Of a DNA stretch of 64,000 nucleotides, positions 43,382-52,394 are shown in pieces. The notes beneath the pieces were generated by a model. The model had not been told where the DNA came from and made no database searches. It was given only the letters and a program-made list of their open reading frames with translations. Each line of letters opens with the position of its first letter. The first letter of the stretch is position 1. The position numbers and the translations under genes are program-made. This DNA is from Mesorhizobium sp. L-2-11 (GTDB taxonomy: Bacteria; Pseudomonadota; Alphaproteobacteria; Rhizobiales; Rhizobiaceae), in the NCBI RefSeq assembly GCF_016756595.1, contig NZ_AP023257.1, positions 5,162,001-5,226,000 of the forward strand, given 5' to 3'.

Positions 43382-45550
43382 TCATGAGCGCACCACCAGA
43401 GGCACCAGACCCTCATGGCGGTGGTCGAGATAACACACGACACGGTCGCCAATGCGCTCGAAGATGAGATCGACTTTCGCCTCGCCAATGGCCAGGTGGC
43501 GGATAACGATGTTGTCGATGCCGATAGGCAGCCGCGGGCGTTCCACGGTGATCTCGCGTTTCCAGCCGTCAACCCGAATGCCCAGGCAAGCCTGCAGCAT
43601 CATGAAAGCGGAGCCAGCCGACCAGGCTTGCGGCAGACAGGCGACCGGGTAGGCCACCGGTGAATCGCTGGCCGCACGCATAAAGCCGCAGAACAGCTCT
43701 GGCAGCCGCATGTTGAAACGAACCGCAGCCTCGAACATACCGCTCATCAGCTTCACGACGCTGTCTCGTTCGTGATAGCGGGCGAGCCCGGAGGCGCAGA
43801 GCGCGGTGTCGTGCGGCCAGATCGAGCCATTGTGATAGGACATCGGGTTGAATGGGACCTCGTCGTCGGCCAGCGTGCGAACGCCCCAACCGCTATGAAG
43901 ATGAGCAGAGAGCAGTTGGGTGGCGACAGCCTGAGCCCGTTCCGCCGACGGCAGCCCGACATAAAGCAGGTGACCGGCGTTGGACGTGCGAACCGCGCAT
44001 TGCTTGCCTTCTCCGTCGATCGCCAAAGCATAGAAATCGCGGTCCGGCATCCAGAAATGCGTCTCCACGGCCTGACGGATCCTCTCTGCCAGGGCGCTCC
44101 AGTGCGCCGCCTTGGCGTCGTCGCCGCGCCTGGCGGCCAGCGCCGCCATCCCATGATATGCGGCGAAGGCATAACCTTGCACCTCGACCAATGCGATCGG
44201 CCCTTTGGGGATGGTGCCGTCGGCATGGAAGACGGCATCGGAACTGTCCTTCCAGCCCTGGTTGAACAGACCCGTGTCGGCCGCCCTGTTGTAGGTCACA
44301 AAGCCTTCCCCGTTGCGGGCTCCGACCTCTTCCATCCAAGCAGTGGCAGCGCCCAGCGAGTCCCACATATGATCGACAAACGCCTCGTCCCCGGTGCGTT
44401 CGGCGTAGGACGAAGCCAGATAGACATAGAGTGGCGTGGTGTCGACGCCGCCATAGTAGCGGCCGAACGGCAACTCGCGCAGCACCGCCATCTCCCCCTT
44501 GCGGGTCTCATGCATGATCTTGCCGGGTTCGGCGTCGTCGAACACTGAGGTCTCGGTCGACTGATACCGAGCAAGAAAGGCCAATACGCCGCGGGCAAGT
44601 TCCGGATTGAGCCAAAGCATCTGCAAGGCGGAAATGACGCCATCGCGGCCGAAAGCCGTCGAGAACCAGGGGATGCCGGCATAAGGGTACGGCCCGGTTT
44701 CCAGATCGGTCGTCAGTAGCGCGATGTCGGCGCGCGTGCGTGTCAGCCAGTCGTTGAACACGCGACCGGAGCTGAAGACGGTGGCGCCCTGCCGGCGCTT
44801 TGAGCGCATGGCGAAGCGGGCTCGCGCAGCGGCGGCGCGAAAGCGGTCGCTGGAGGGGATTTCTTCGCTGTGGCCCACCTCCAGGTACAATGCTCTGCTG
44901 TCACGCCTTGCCACGACAATAAGGAAATCGGCGTGATTGGGGTGCACCTGATCGGGCCTGATCGAGAATGCGATGACCGATTGACGCGCCACATTGTCGA
45001 GGCCTTCATATCGGAACGTTACGCTCGCCGCGTCGACCAGCGCGTCATGGGCGCGACCGCGGCGGCTACGCGTAGTGCCGCGCACTTCGAACATGTCACG
45101 GAAATCGGCGTCGAAGTCGAGCCGGACCGGCAGAACCACCTCGCGCGCGGAGTAGTTGGTGAAGGTGATGCGCTCGAACATGCGGTCCTGCCAGATGAAC
45201 CGCGTCCGATCGATGTGGACGACGCCCGGCAAGGCTTCGCTGCCATTCGGCCCAATTGTGGCCAAATTGGTGAGATTGGCGGTGAACAGGATATTGTCCT
45301 GCGACAGCGAGGCGCCGAGCAGCGACGGCATCCGGCCGCCGATGAACAGGCGGAAGCGCCACAAAACACGCGTGTCGTCACGGAAAAGCCCGTCGCCGGT
45401 GCCGCGTATGTCGCCGTAGCTGTCTGCGACGACGAAGCAATCCTCGTGTTTCAACGCGAATTGCCGATGCGGCTCGCGCGGCGCCGTTTCGTCGATTGCC
45501 GGCAGCGCCACGGCTGGATCAATCTTGCGGTCTTCGAGTTGAGTGGTCAT
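43382..45550 (-). CDS. Amylo-alpha-1,6-glucosidase-type (GH63/GH37-like) glycoside hydrolase
   Basis: A 722-aa protein. An N-terminal beta domain (KHEDCFVVADSYGDIRGTGD) is the glycogen-debranching N-terminal region, with FRDDTRVLWRFRLFIGG. The C-terminal (alpha/alpha)6 catalytic barrel has the acids in IPWFSTAFGRDGVISALQML and NPMSYHNGSIWPHDTALCAS. It splits alpha-linked glucans; the exact substrate is not certain. ATG at 45550 follows GGGAGGGG. It is 77 bases after the GT4 gene on the same strand and both lie behind an EcfG-like promoter, suggesting storage or stress glycan turnover. Confidence 0.85.
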   Translation of the reverse strand: MTTQLEDRKIDPAVALPAIDETAPREPHRQFALKHEDCFVVADSYGDIRGTGDGLFRDDTRVLWRFRLFIGGRMPSLLGASLSQDNILFTANLTNLATIGPNGSEALPGVVHIDRTRFIWQDRMFERITFTNYSAREVVLPVRLDFDADFRDMFEVRGTTRSRRGRAHDALVDAASVTFRYEGLDNVARQSVIAFSIRPDQVHPNHADFLIVVARRDSRALYLEVGHSEEIPSSDRFRAAAARARFAMRSKRRQGATVFSSGRVFNDWLTRTRADIALLTTDLETGPYPYAGIPWFSTAFGRDGVISALQMLWLNPELARGVLAFLARYQSTETSVFDDAEPGKIMHETRKGEMAVLRELPFGRYYGGVDTTPLYVYLASSYAERTGDEAFVDHMWDSLGAATAWMEEVGARNGEGFVTYNRAADTGLFNQGWKDSSDAVFHADGTIPKGPIALVEVQGYAFAAYHGMAALAARRGDDAKAAHWSALAERIRQAVETHFWMPDRDFYALAIDGEGKQCAVRTSNAGHLLYVGLPSAERAQAVATQLLSAHLHSGWGVRTLADDEVPFNPMSYHNGSIWPHDTALCASGLARYHERDSVVKLMSGMFEAAVRFNMRLPELFCGFMRAASDSPVAYPVACLPQAWSAGSAFMMLQACLGIRVDGWKREITVERPRLPIGIDNIVIRHLAIGEAKVDLIFERIGDRVVCYLDHRHEGLVPLVVRS

Positions 45551-45627
45551 GGTCAACCCCTCCCGTCCAGAAGCGACCAAGGCGGCTCAGGCGCTGATCC
45601 GAGCAGCCGAGCCGTCGCCTTGCTCGG

Positions 45628-46722
45628 TCAGGTAGACATAGTCATCATTGCGGCATTTTTAGCGCGCTCGTTTTGAGAGCCAAGTGCTTCCGTTATGTCC
45701 TCCGAGAGCGAGCCATAGATCGCCACGTAGTCGCGGCACATGCGCTCGACTGTGAATCGCTCTTCAAAAGCCCGTCGCACCTGCGCACGATCGAGGCCGT
45801 TTATCCGCCGTACCGCGTCCACAGCTTCGTCTACCGTTTCGACGATCAACCCGGACACACCGTCGTCGATGACCTCCGGAACGGCACCGCGCCGGAACGC
45901 TATCACAGGCGTGCCACAGGCCATCGCCTCGATGGTTACGAGTCCGAACGGTTCCGGCCAGTCGATAGGGAACAAAAGCGCTGCCGCATTCCCCAAAAAG
46001 TCGGCTTTTTGCCGTTCCTCGATCTCGCCGATGAATTCCACGTTCGAATTTCGAAGCACCTGGGGTTCGACCCTCTCCTTCCAATAAGATTGATCTACCT
46101 TGTCGATCTTGGCAGCGATCTTCAGCGGCATTCCGGTACGCGCAGCGATCTCAATGGCCGTTTCCGGCCCCTTTTCCGGTGAGATGCGGCCGAGGAATGC
46201 GAGATAGCCCGAGGCTTTCGGGCGAAACTGCAGAAGATCGCGAGGCAGACCGTGATATACCGTTCCGACCCAACGGACAGGCGGCATGGGCCAGCGTTGA
46301 TCATAAGAAATCGAAACCAGCGGAATGTCATCAAACATCGCATAAAGCTGCGCCAGGTACGGGAGGTCGAGCCGTCCATGAAGCGTCGTAACCGTTCGCT
46401 GGGCAAAGTCCCGGACTATGGGGAAGTGGAGAATATCGATGTGAAAATGCAGCACGTCGAATTCATCGGCCCGCCTTCGCACCTGTTCAAGCATCATCAC
46501 GTGGTGGGGAATGTCGTGCCGGATCCTTGGATTCAGGCGCAACGCAATATCGCAACACGGGACCAATTCGGCAGAGGTGCGTGAATCACCGCTGGCGAAC
46601 AAGGTCACGTCATGCCCCTGTCGAACAAGCTCCTCAGTCAGATATGAAACTATTCGCTCGGTCCCGCCATAGGTCCGCGGCGGCACGGCTTCGGTAAGGG
46701 GGGCGATCTGGGCAATTTTCAT
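45628..46722 (-). CDS. Glycosyltransferase family 4
   Basis: A 364-aa GT-B enzyme. N-terminal PPRTYGGTERIVSYLTEELV (the acceptor-side loop), then the C-terminal donor domain with FLGRISPEKGPETAIEIAAR (the GRISPEKG motif), and PEPFGLVTIEAMACGTPVIA with the E-x7-E motif. It may build or extend an alpha-glucan or trehalose-like sugar together with the hydrolase downstream. The ATG at 46722 starts the Rossmann strand MKIAQIAPL; a longer frame adds 12 residues but lacks a ribosome site. Confidence 0.88.
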   Translation of the reverse strand: MKIAQIAPLTEAVPPRTYGGTERIVSYLTEELVRQGHDVTLFASGDSRTSAELVPCCDIALRLNPRIRHDIPHHVMMLEQVRRRADEFDVLHFHIDILHFPIVRDFAQRTVTTLHGRLDLPYLAQLYAMFDDIPLVSISYDQRWPMPPVRWVGTVYHGLPRDLLQFRPKASGYLAFLGRISPEKGPETAIEIAARTGMPLKIAAKIDKVDQSYWKERVEPQVLRNSNVEFIGEIEERQKADFLGNAAALLFPIDWPEPFGLVTIEAMACGTPVIAFRRGAVPEVIDDGVSGLIVETVDEAVDAVRRINGLDRAQVRRAFEERFTVERMCRDYVAIYGSLSEDITEALGSQNERAKNAAMMTMST

Positions 46723-46815
46723 CTGCAACACTTCTCGAAAGCGAAGGTCATCATTCAAAAAGCTCCGACGGCAATCCCCTTCCTCGCATCCATTGCGGTG
46801 CGGTCCTCCTGCGCC

Positions 46816-46840
46816 AACTCTCGACGGGCCGATATGTTCC
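46816..46840 (-). promoter_or_regulatory. EcfG-like general-stress promoter for the GT4/hydrolase unit
   Basis: On the minus strand GGAAC (46836-46840) and AGTT (46816-46819) are 16 bases apart, matching the alphaproteobacterial EcfG pattern GGAAC-N16/17-CGTT except for one base. It points to the GT4 gene about 95 bases away. Confidence 0.6.
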
Positions 46841-46845
46841 CGGCG

Positions 46846-46871
46846 GGAACAATCGCCGCGTCAGGGGAGTT
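46846..46871 (+). promoter_or_regulatory. EcfG-like general-stress promoter for small basic proteins
   Basis: GGAAC (46846-46850) and AGTT (46868-46871) are 17 bases apart. The two divergent -35 boxes form the palindrome GTTCCCGGCGGGAAC at 46836-46850. The 48-aa gene starts 27 bases after the -10. Confidence 0.6.
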
Positions 46872-46898
46872 CAACCAGGGACCAAAAGGAGAACCAGC

Positions 46899-47045
46899 AT
46901 GGCTACGAAGCTTCAAGATACAAAAGCCGTCAAGGGATCGAGCGGCGAGCACGGCGGCAACCGCGGTGGCAATCAGGACAAGAAGGACAAGCCGCAAAAG
47001 AGCAGCCAGGCTGCCGGCAAGGATCCAAAGCGCGGCAAGGACTAA
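46899..47045 (+). CDS. Small lysine/glycine-rich hydrophilic protein
   Basis: A 48-aa protein, MATKLQDTKAVKGSSGEHGG followed by NRGGNQDKKDKPQKSSQAAG and KDPKRGKD. It has no hydrophobic stretch and is probably disordered, like stress-induced hydrophilic proteins. AAAAGGAG lies just upstream and an EcfG-like promoter precedes it. Shorter than the usual gene-finder cut-off, but both signals support it. Confidence 0.6.
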   Translation: MATKLQDTKAVKGSSGEHGGNRGGNQDKKDKPQKSSQAAGKDPKRGKD

Positions 47046-47100
47046 CCGCCCCGGAGGCGGCAATAATGGCTGAACCCCTTGCCATCGAGAGGAGTGACAC

Positions 47101-47331
47101 ATGACAAAGACAAACTCGACTACGAAAGCCGACCAGCCTGTATCGGGCCGGCCTGTATCGGGAAAAAGGGCAAGCGGCAGCGACAAGGCCAAACAACCGG
47201 CCAAGGGCGGCGCCCAACGCCCAGGAATGGGGCGGCGGATCGAAAGCGTCGAAAGGCAAGATCACCCCAGCAGACCGGGAAAACCGCAACTCAAGCCAGC
47301 GCAGCTAAGCTTTTCGCATTCATCCAATTAG
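47101..47331 (+). CDS. Small basic disordered protein, possibly frameshifted
   Basis: A 76-aa protein of Lys, Gln, Pro, Ser and Gly with a short repeated VSGRPVSGKR near the N-terminus. GAGAGGAGTGACAC precedes the ATG. It is probably co-transcribed with the 48-aa gene. The composition also continues in another frame over the second half, so a frameshift is possible. No family recognised. Confidence 0.45.
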   Translation: MTKTNSTTKADQPVSGRPVSGKRASGSDKAKQPAKGGAQRPGMGRRIESVERQDHPSRPGKPQLKPAQLSFSHSSN

Positions 47332-47549
47332 GTGGCCCAATCAGCCGGGGCGGAATTTCGAACGGCTCGGCCGGATGGTTTGGATTGGGAATGGGTTCGG
47401 ATTGCGGCCGTTAAGCCTGTCGTTTGCGCGGCTTCGACATTGCAATTCGAAATGGTCGAAGGCTCCGAGCCACAGTGCCGGCAATTGCGGCCTTGACGCG
47501 ATGTGCATTAGGTCGTTTGTTGCGGGCGGAAGTGCCACGGGAGGAAACC
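47332..47549. other. Intergenic region before the Liv operon
   Basis: About 220 bases. It should contain the livG promoter, but I see no clear boxes; nothing else is supported. Confidence 0.35.
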
Positions 47550-47633
47550 ATGGAAGTCACCCTGGGGGCGGTTGGCCTCGCAGCGCGGTTCCACGTTTTC
47601 GCGCCAATGACCGGCGAGGGCTCCCGCGCATGA
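47550..47633 (+). CDS. Possible 27-codon leader peptide coupled to livG
   Basis: A short frame (MEVTLGAVGLAARFHVFAPM...) with an excellent ribosome site GGGAGGAAACC and a stop that overlaps the livG ATG as ATGA. livG itself has only a weak site, so translation of this peptide could feed ribosomes into livG. It could also be the remnant of a longer gene. Confidence 0.4.
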   Translation: MEVTLGAVGLAARFHVFAPMTGEGSRA

Positions 47634-48385
47634 ATGCCGGAGCGATCCTCGAAGCGGCGGGATTGACTAAGGAATTTGGGGGCTTTGTCGCTGTCAACAA
47701 TGTCAACCTGACGGTGGAGCGAGGATCGGTCCACGCGCTGATCGGCCCCAACGGCGCAGGCAAGACGACCCTCTTCAACCTGCTGACCAAATTCCTCCAG
47801 CCAACGCGCGGCGCGATCCGCTACCAAGGCCGCGACATCACCAGGATGCAGCCGGCCGACATCGCGCGGCTGGGCCTTGTGCGCTCCTTTCAGATATCGG
47901 CGGTGTTTCCGCACATGACGGCACTCGAGAATGTCCGAATCGCGCTGCAGCGCCGGCGCGGCGACAGTTTCGATTTCTGGCGCTCCGAAACAGTGCTCTC
48001 AAAGTTCAATGGCGAGGGTGCGGCTCTTCTCGCCGATGTCGGCCTGACCGAGTTTTCAGATATCCGCGCCAGCGATCTGTCCTACGGCCGCAAGCGCGCG
48101 CTTGAAATCGCGACGACGCTGGCGCTGAACCCTGAAATGCTGCTTCTCGACGAGCCCATGGCCGGCATGGCGCAGGAAGACATCGAGCGCATCTCGGCGC
48201 TGATCCGGCGCATCTCCAAGAACCGCACCATTTTGATGGTTGAGCACAATCTGTCGGTCGTCGCCTCGCTGTCGAACCGCATCACTGTGCTCGCGCGCGG
48301 CAAAGTCCTCGCCGAAGGCGACTATGCCGCGGTTTCCAAGGATCCGCGCGTTATCGAAGCCTATATCGGGGCCGGACATGTCTGA
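47630..48385 (+). CDS. livG: Branched-chain-type ABC importer ATPase LivG
   Basis: A 251-aa ATPase. Walker A is GPNGAGKTT, Q-loop VRSFQISAVFPHM, signature DLSYGRKRALEIATTLAL (a variant with SYG in place of SGG, common in LivG), Walker B LLLDEPMAGMA and H-loop MVEHNLSVV. The first of five import genes. It overlaps livF by eight bases. The substrate may be an amino acid or an aromatic/short-chain acid. Confidence 0.88.
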   Translation: MNAGAILEAAGLTKEFGGFVAVNNVNLTVERGSVHALIGPNGAGKTTLFNLLTKFLQPTRGAIRYQGRDITRMQPADIARLGLVRSFQISAVFPHMTALENVRIALQRRRGDSFDFWRSETVLSKFNGEGAALLADVGLTEFSDIRASDLSYGRKRALEIATTLALNPEMLLLDEPMAGMAQEDIERISALIRRISKNRTILMVEHNLSVVASLSNRITVLARGKVLAEGDYAAVSKDPRVIEAYIGAGHV

Positions 48386-49124
48386 AGTTGAACTTGCAAG
48401 CAGGCCGGCTGCTGGCCCCTCGACGAGACCCCTGCTTCGCGTCGATGGCCTGCAGGGCTGGTACGGCGAGAGCCATGTGCTTCACGGCGTGAGTTTCGAG
48501 GTTGGCGAAGGCGAAGTGGTGACGCTGCTCGGCCGCAACGGCGCCGGCAAGACGACGACGCTGAAGGCGATCATGGGAATTCTTTCCAGGCGCTCGGGCT
48601 CGGTCACCTATGACGGTCGGGAGACGATCAAGCTGCCGTCGCGGTTGATCGCACAGATGGGCATCGCCTACTGCCCCGAGGAGCGGGCGATCTTTTCCAG
48701 CCTCTCTGTCGAGGAGAATTTGATGCTGCCGCCGCAGGTGCGGCCTGGTGGGCTCACCGTCGAGCAGATTTTCGAGCTCTTCCCGAACCTGAAGGAACGG
48801 CTTTCGAGCCAGGGCACCAAACTTTCGGGCGGCGAACAGCAGATGCTCGCCATCGGCCGGATCTTGCGGACGGGCGCCAAGCTCCTGCTGCTCGACGAGC
48901 CGACCGAAGGGCTTGCGCCGGTAATCGTGCAGCAGATCGGCCGCACCATTGCCCGGCTCAAGGACGAGGGATTCACGATCGTGCTCGTCGAGCAGAATTT
49001 TCATTTCGCCGCGCTGGTCGCGGACCGTCACTACGTGGTGGAACAGGGGCGTGTGATCGACACGATCCCCAATAGCGAACTCGACGCCAACATAGACAAG
49101 CTGCACGCCTATCTCGGCGTCTAG
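48378..49124 (+). CDS. livF: Branched-chain-type ABC importer ATPase LivF
   Basis: A 248-aa ATPase. Walker A GRNGAGKTT, the LivF-typical IAYCPEERAIFSSLSVEENL region, signature KLSGGEQQMLAIGRIL, Walker B LLLLDEPTEGLAP and a C-terminal H-loop LVEQNFHFA. Starts inside the end of livG, so the two ATPases are made together. Confidence 0.9.
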   Translation: MSEVELASRPAAGPSTRPLLRVDGLQGWYGESHVLHGVSFEVGEGEVVTLLGRNGAGKTTTLKAIMGILSRRSGSVTYDGRETIKLPSRLIAQMGIAYCPEERAIFSSLSVEENLMLPPQVRPGGLTVEQIFELFPNLKERLSSQGTKLSGGEQQMLAIGRILRTGAKLLLLDEPTEGLAPVIVQQIGRTIARLKDEGFTIVLVEQNFHFAALVADRHYVVEQGRVIDTIPNSELDANIDKLHAYLGV

Positions 49125-49169
49125 ACAATCATCAACGGCGCGCTGCGCCGCAATCGGAGGGAAATAGCG

Positions 49170-50366
49170 ATGAAAAAGATCGGATTTATCCTGGCTTCAA
49201 CGGCGAGCCTGCTGATGGCCGGTGCGGCCTACGCCACGGATGTCAAGATCGGCGTTCTGAATGACCGTTCCGGCATCTATGCAGACATCGCCGGCGAAGG
49301 CTCGGTCATCGCCGCCCAGATGGCGGTCGAAGACTTCAAGGCGACGGACAAAGGCATCAATGTGTCGATCGTCTCCGCTGACCATCAGAACAAGCCGGAC
49401 GTCGGCTCGAATATCGCCCGCCAGTGGTACGACACCGAAAATGTCGATGTAATCGCCGACGTGCCGACCTCGTCGGTGGCGCTCGCGGTCAACGAGATCA
49501 CCAAGGAGAAGAACAAGATCTTCCTCGCTTCGGGTCCGGCCTCCTCCGACCTCACCGGCAAAGCCTGTTCGCCCAACACCGTCCACTGGACCTATGACAC
49601 TTGGGCGCTTGCCAACGGCACGGGCTCGGCCATGGTCGCACAGGGCGGCGATAGCTGGTTCTTCGTCACAGCGGACTACGCCTTCGGCCACGCGCTCGAG
49701 CGCGATACGACCGCGGTCGTCGAAGCATCGGGCGGCAAGGTTCTCGGCGCCGTCCGTCATCCTTTCCCCGGCCAGGATTTTTCGTCCTTCCTGCTGCAGG
49801 CGCAAGGGTCGGGCGCCAAGGTCGTCGGCCTCGCCAATGCCGGCGGCGACACGATCAACGCGGTCAAGCAGGCGTCGGAATTTGGCATCACCCAGGGTGG
49901 CCAGGCGCTCGCCGCCCTGCTGATGTTCATCAACGACGTGCATGCGCTTGGCCTCGACGTGGCGCAAGGCCTCGTGCTCACCAGTGCGTTCTACTGGGAC
50001 AAGAACGATCAAACGCGGGAGTTCTCTGCCCGTTTCCAGGAGCGGAATGCCGGACAAAAGCCTTCGATGATCGAGGCCGGAGTCTACGCTTCTGTCCTGC
50101 ATTACCTTAAAGCCGTCGAGGCCGTCGGCGACAAGGATGCGGCCAAGGTGATGGCCAAAATGAAAGAAATGCCGACCGATGATCCGCTGTTCGGCAAGGG
50201 CACGATCCGCGCCGACGGGCGCAAGCTGCACGACATGTATCTGTTCCGCGTCAAGAAGCCGGACCAATCGAAGGGTCCATGGGATTATTTCGAGACGGTG
50301 GCCACCATTCCGGCCGACAAGGCGTTCCGCCCGCTCGCCGAAGGCGGCTGTCCGCTCGTCAAGTAA
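49170..50366 (+). CDS. livK: Periplasmic binding protein, LivK/family-5 type
   Basis: A 398-aa type-I binding protein with a Sec signal (MKKIGFILASTASLLMAGAAYA) and mature start TDVKIGVLNDRSGIYADIAG. Typical blocks are GSNIARQWYDTENVDVIADV, FLASGPASSDLTGKACSPNT and WFFVTADYAFGHALERDTT. Related proteins bind amino acids, amides or aromatic acids. Specificity cannot be read. A strong hairpin terminator follows, likely giving a higher level of this protein than of the permeases. Confidence 0.87.
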   Translation: MKKIGFILASTASLLMAGAAYATDVKIGVLNDRSGIYADIAGEGSVIAAQMAVEDFKATDKGINVSIVSADHQNKPDVGSNIARQWYDTENVDVIADVPTSSVALAVNEITKEKNKIFLASGPASSDLTGKACSPNTVHWTYDTWALANGTGSAMVAQGGDSWFFVTADYAFGHALERDTTAVVEASGGKVLGAVRHPFPGQDFSSFLLQAQGSGAKVVGLANAGGDTINAVKQASEFGITQGGQALAALLMFINDVHALGLDVAQGLVLTSAFYWDKNDQTREFSARFQERNAGQKPSMIEAGVYASVLHYLKAVEAVGDKDAAKVMAKMKEMPTDDPLFGKGTIRADGRKLHDMYLFRVKKPDQSKGPWDYFETVATIPADKAFRPLAEGGCPLVK

Positions 50367-50378
50367 GCGAGCCCCGCC

Positions 50379-50412
50379 AACGACGCGCCGAACGGCTCGG
50401 CGCGTCGTTTTG
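50379..50412 (+). terminator. Strong hairpin between livK and livH
   Basis: AACGACGCGCCG-aacggct-CGGCGCGTCGTT with 12-base perfect arms, followed by TTGT. Probably a partial terminator or mRNA-stabilising hairpin that sets the ratio of binding protein to permeases. Confidence 0.8.
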
Positions 50413-50435
50413 TCGACAAGTCAGCTGGAGCGACC

Positions 50436-51323
50436 ATGTTCGAACTGCTTGGAATTCCGCCACAGGTCCTGTTCGGGCAATTGCTGCTCGGGCTGATCAA
50501 TGGCTCCTTCTATGCGGTTCTGAGCCTTGGGCTGGCGGTCATCTTCGGTCTCCTGAACATCATCAATTTCACGCATGGCGCGCAGTACATGCTGGGCGCC
50601 TTCGGCGCCTGGATGCTGCTCAACTATCTCGGCGTCGGTTACTGGTGGGCTGTGTTCATCGTCCCGCCGATCGTCGGCGTCACCGGCATCGTGCTTGAGC
50701 GCGTGCTGATCCGGCGGCTCTATCACCTCGACCATCTCTATGGGCTGCTTCTCACTTTCGGCCTGGCGCTGATCATCGTCGGCTTCTTCCGCCAGTTTTT
50801 TGGCGTATCCGGCCTGCCGTACCCGCCGCCGCCGCTTCTGACCGGCGGGTACAATCTCGGCTTCATGTACCTGCCCAATTCGCGCGCTTGGGTGATTGCG
50901 GCTTCCCTCATCGTGTGCCTCGCGACCTGGTTCATCATCGAAAAGACCAGGCTTGGCGCCTATCTTAGGGCTGCGACCGAGAACCCGACCATGGTCGGCG
51001 CGTTCGGCATCAACGTGCCTCTGCTGGTCACGCTCACCTATGGTTTCGGCGTCGCACTCGCGGGTTTCGCCGGCGTGCTCGCCGCGCCGATATACGCAGT
51101 CAATCCAAACATGGGGGCAGACCTGATCATTGTCGTCTTCGCCGTCGTCGTCATCGGCGGCATGGGCTCGATCCTGGGCTCGATCATCACCGGCTTCGGG
51201 CTCGGGCTGATCGAGGGTTTGACCCGCGTGTTCTATCCGGAAGGCTCGGCCGTGGTGATCTTTGTCATCATGGCGCTCGTGCTGCTGGTCAAGCCCGCGG
51301 GCCTGTTTGGACGGGGTGTGTGA
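50436..51323 (+). CDS. livH: Branched-chain-type ABC permease LivH
   Basis: A 295-aa permease with about eight membrane spans. Hallmarks: INGSFYAVLSLGLAVIFGLL and NIINFTHGAQYMLGAFGAWM at the N-terminus, and VIGGMGSILGSIITGFGLGL in the C-terminal half. Its stop overlaps the livM start (TGATG). Confidence 0.9.
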   Translation: MFELLGIPPQVLFGQLLLGLINGSFYAVLSLGLAVIFGLLNIINFTHGAQYMLGAFGAWMLLNYLGVGYWWAVFIVPPIVGVTGIVLERVLIRRLYHLDHLYGLLLTFGLALIIVGFFRQFFGVSGLPYPPPPLLTGGYNLGFMYLPNSRAWVIAASLIVCLATWFIIEKTRLGAYLRAATENPTMVGAFGINVPLLVTLTYGFGVALAGFAGVLAAPIYAVNPNMGADLIIVVFAVVVIGGMGSILGSIITGFGLGLIEGLTRVFYPEGSAVVIFVIMALVLLVKPAGLFGRGV

Positions 51324-52306
51324 TGACAACCGACACCAACTCGATCGCCATCGCGGCCATAACCTCGGTCGGCGCCGCGGGCATGCCCCGTCATCACCTT
51401 GCGATCTTCGCCGCGCTCTTCGTCTTCCTCGTCGCCGCGCCGTTTCTGCTCTATCCGATCTTTGTCATGAAGGTGCTGTGCTTCGCGCTGTTTGCCTGCG
51501 CCTTCAATCTGTTGCTCGGCTTTGGCGGTCTGCTGTCCTTCGGCCACGCAGCCTATTTCGGCATGGCGAGCTACGTCTCGGCCCATGCGGCAAAGATGTG
51601 GGGCCTGACGCCTGAACTTGCCATTATCGCGGGCACGCTGGTGGCAGCCGTGCTCGGTCTCGCCATCGGCTCCCTCGCCATTCGCCGTCACGGCATCTAT
51701 TTCGCCATGGTGACGCTGGCTTTTGCGCAGATGATCTATTTCTTCTCGCTGCAGGCGGCGTTTACCGGCGGCGAGGACGGCATCCAGGCCGTACCGCGCG
51801 GCCATCTGTTCGGGCTGATCGACCTGCGTTCGAGCGAAGTTCTCTATTTCTTCGTGCTCGCCATCTTCTTCGCCGGCATATTGCTGATCTATCGGATCAT
51901 CCATTCGCCGTTTGGGCAGGTGTTGAAGGCGATCCGCGAGAACGAGCCGCGCGCGATCTCGCTGGGCTATCGGGTCAATCGCTACAAGCTCGCCGTATTC
52001 GTGCTGTCGGCCGCGCTCGCCGGCGTCGCCGGAGCAACCAAGGCCATCGTGTTCCAGTTGGCGTCGCTTACCGACGTCTACTGGACGATGTCAGGCGAAG
52101 TCGTGCTGATGACGCTGTTGGGCGGCATGGGCACGGTGTTCGGACCGATCGTCGGCGCCGCAGTCATCGTCACGATGCAGAACTACCTCGCGACGTTCGG
52201 CGACTGGGTCACGATCGGCCAGGGCATCATCTTCGTCGTCGCGGTGCTGTCGTTCCGAGAAGGCATCGTTGGCGTCCTGGCAAAATGGATCCGAAAACCG
52301 CTCTGA
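51323..52306 (+). CDS. livM: Branched-chain-type ABC permease LivM
   Basis: A 327-aa permease. FALFACAFNLLLGFGGLLSF and GHAAYFGMASYVSAHA are family signatures, and EVVLMTLLGGMGTVFGPIVG lies in the C-terminal half. The first ~30 residues are polar, before the first span. Converges with the PPC-domain gene, 88 bases between stops. Confidence 0.9.
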   Translation: MTTDTNSIAIAAITSVGAAGMPRHHLAIFAALFVFLVAAPFLLYPIFVMKVLCFALFACAFNLLLGFGGLLSFGHAAYFGMASYVSAHAAKMWGLTPELAIIAGTLVAAVLGLAIGSLAIRRHGIYFAMVTLAFAQMIYFFSLQAAFTGGEDGIQAVPRGHLFGLIDLRSSEVLYFFVLAIFFAGILLIYRIIHSPFGQVLKAIRENEPRAISLGYRVNRYKLAVFVLSAALAGVAGATKAIVFQLASLTDVYWTMSGEVVLMTLLGGMGTVFGPIVGAAVIVTMQNYLATFGDWVTIGQGIIFVVAVLSFREGIVGVLAKWIRKPL

Positions 52307-52394
52307 CCGGGTCGTGAAACTTTCGGGTGATCCACGGTCGGCCAAGTGGGGCCGCGACAGGACACGGGCGCACAGCGTGGTCAGCGCCCTCAGC

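Noticed and set aside
46836..46850. GTTCCCGGCGGGAAC as a repressor operator
   Set aside because: Explained better as two overlapping divergent GGAAC -35 boxes, each with a matching AGTT at 16-17 bases.
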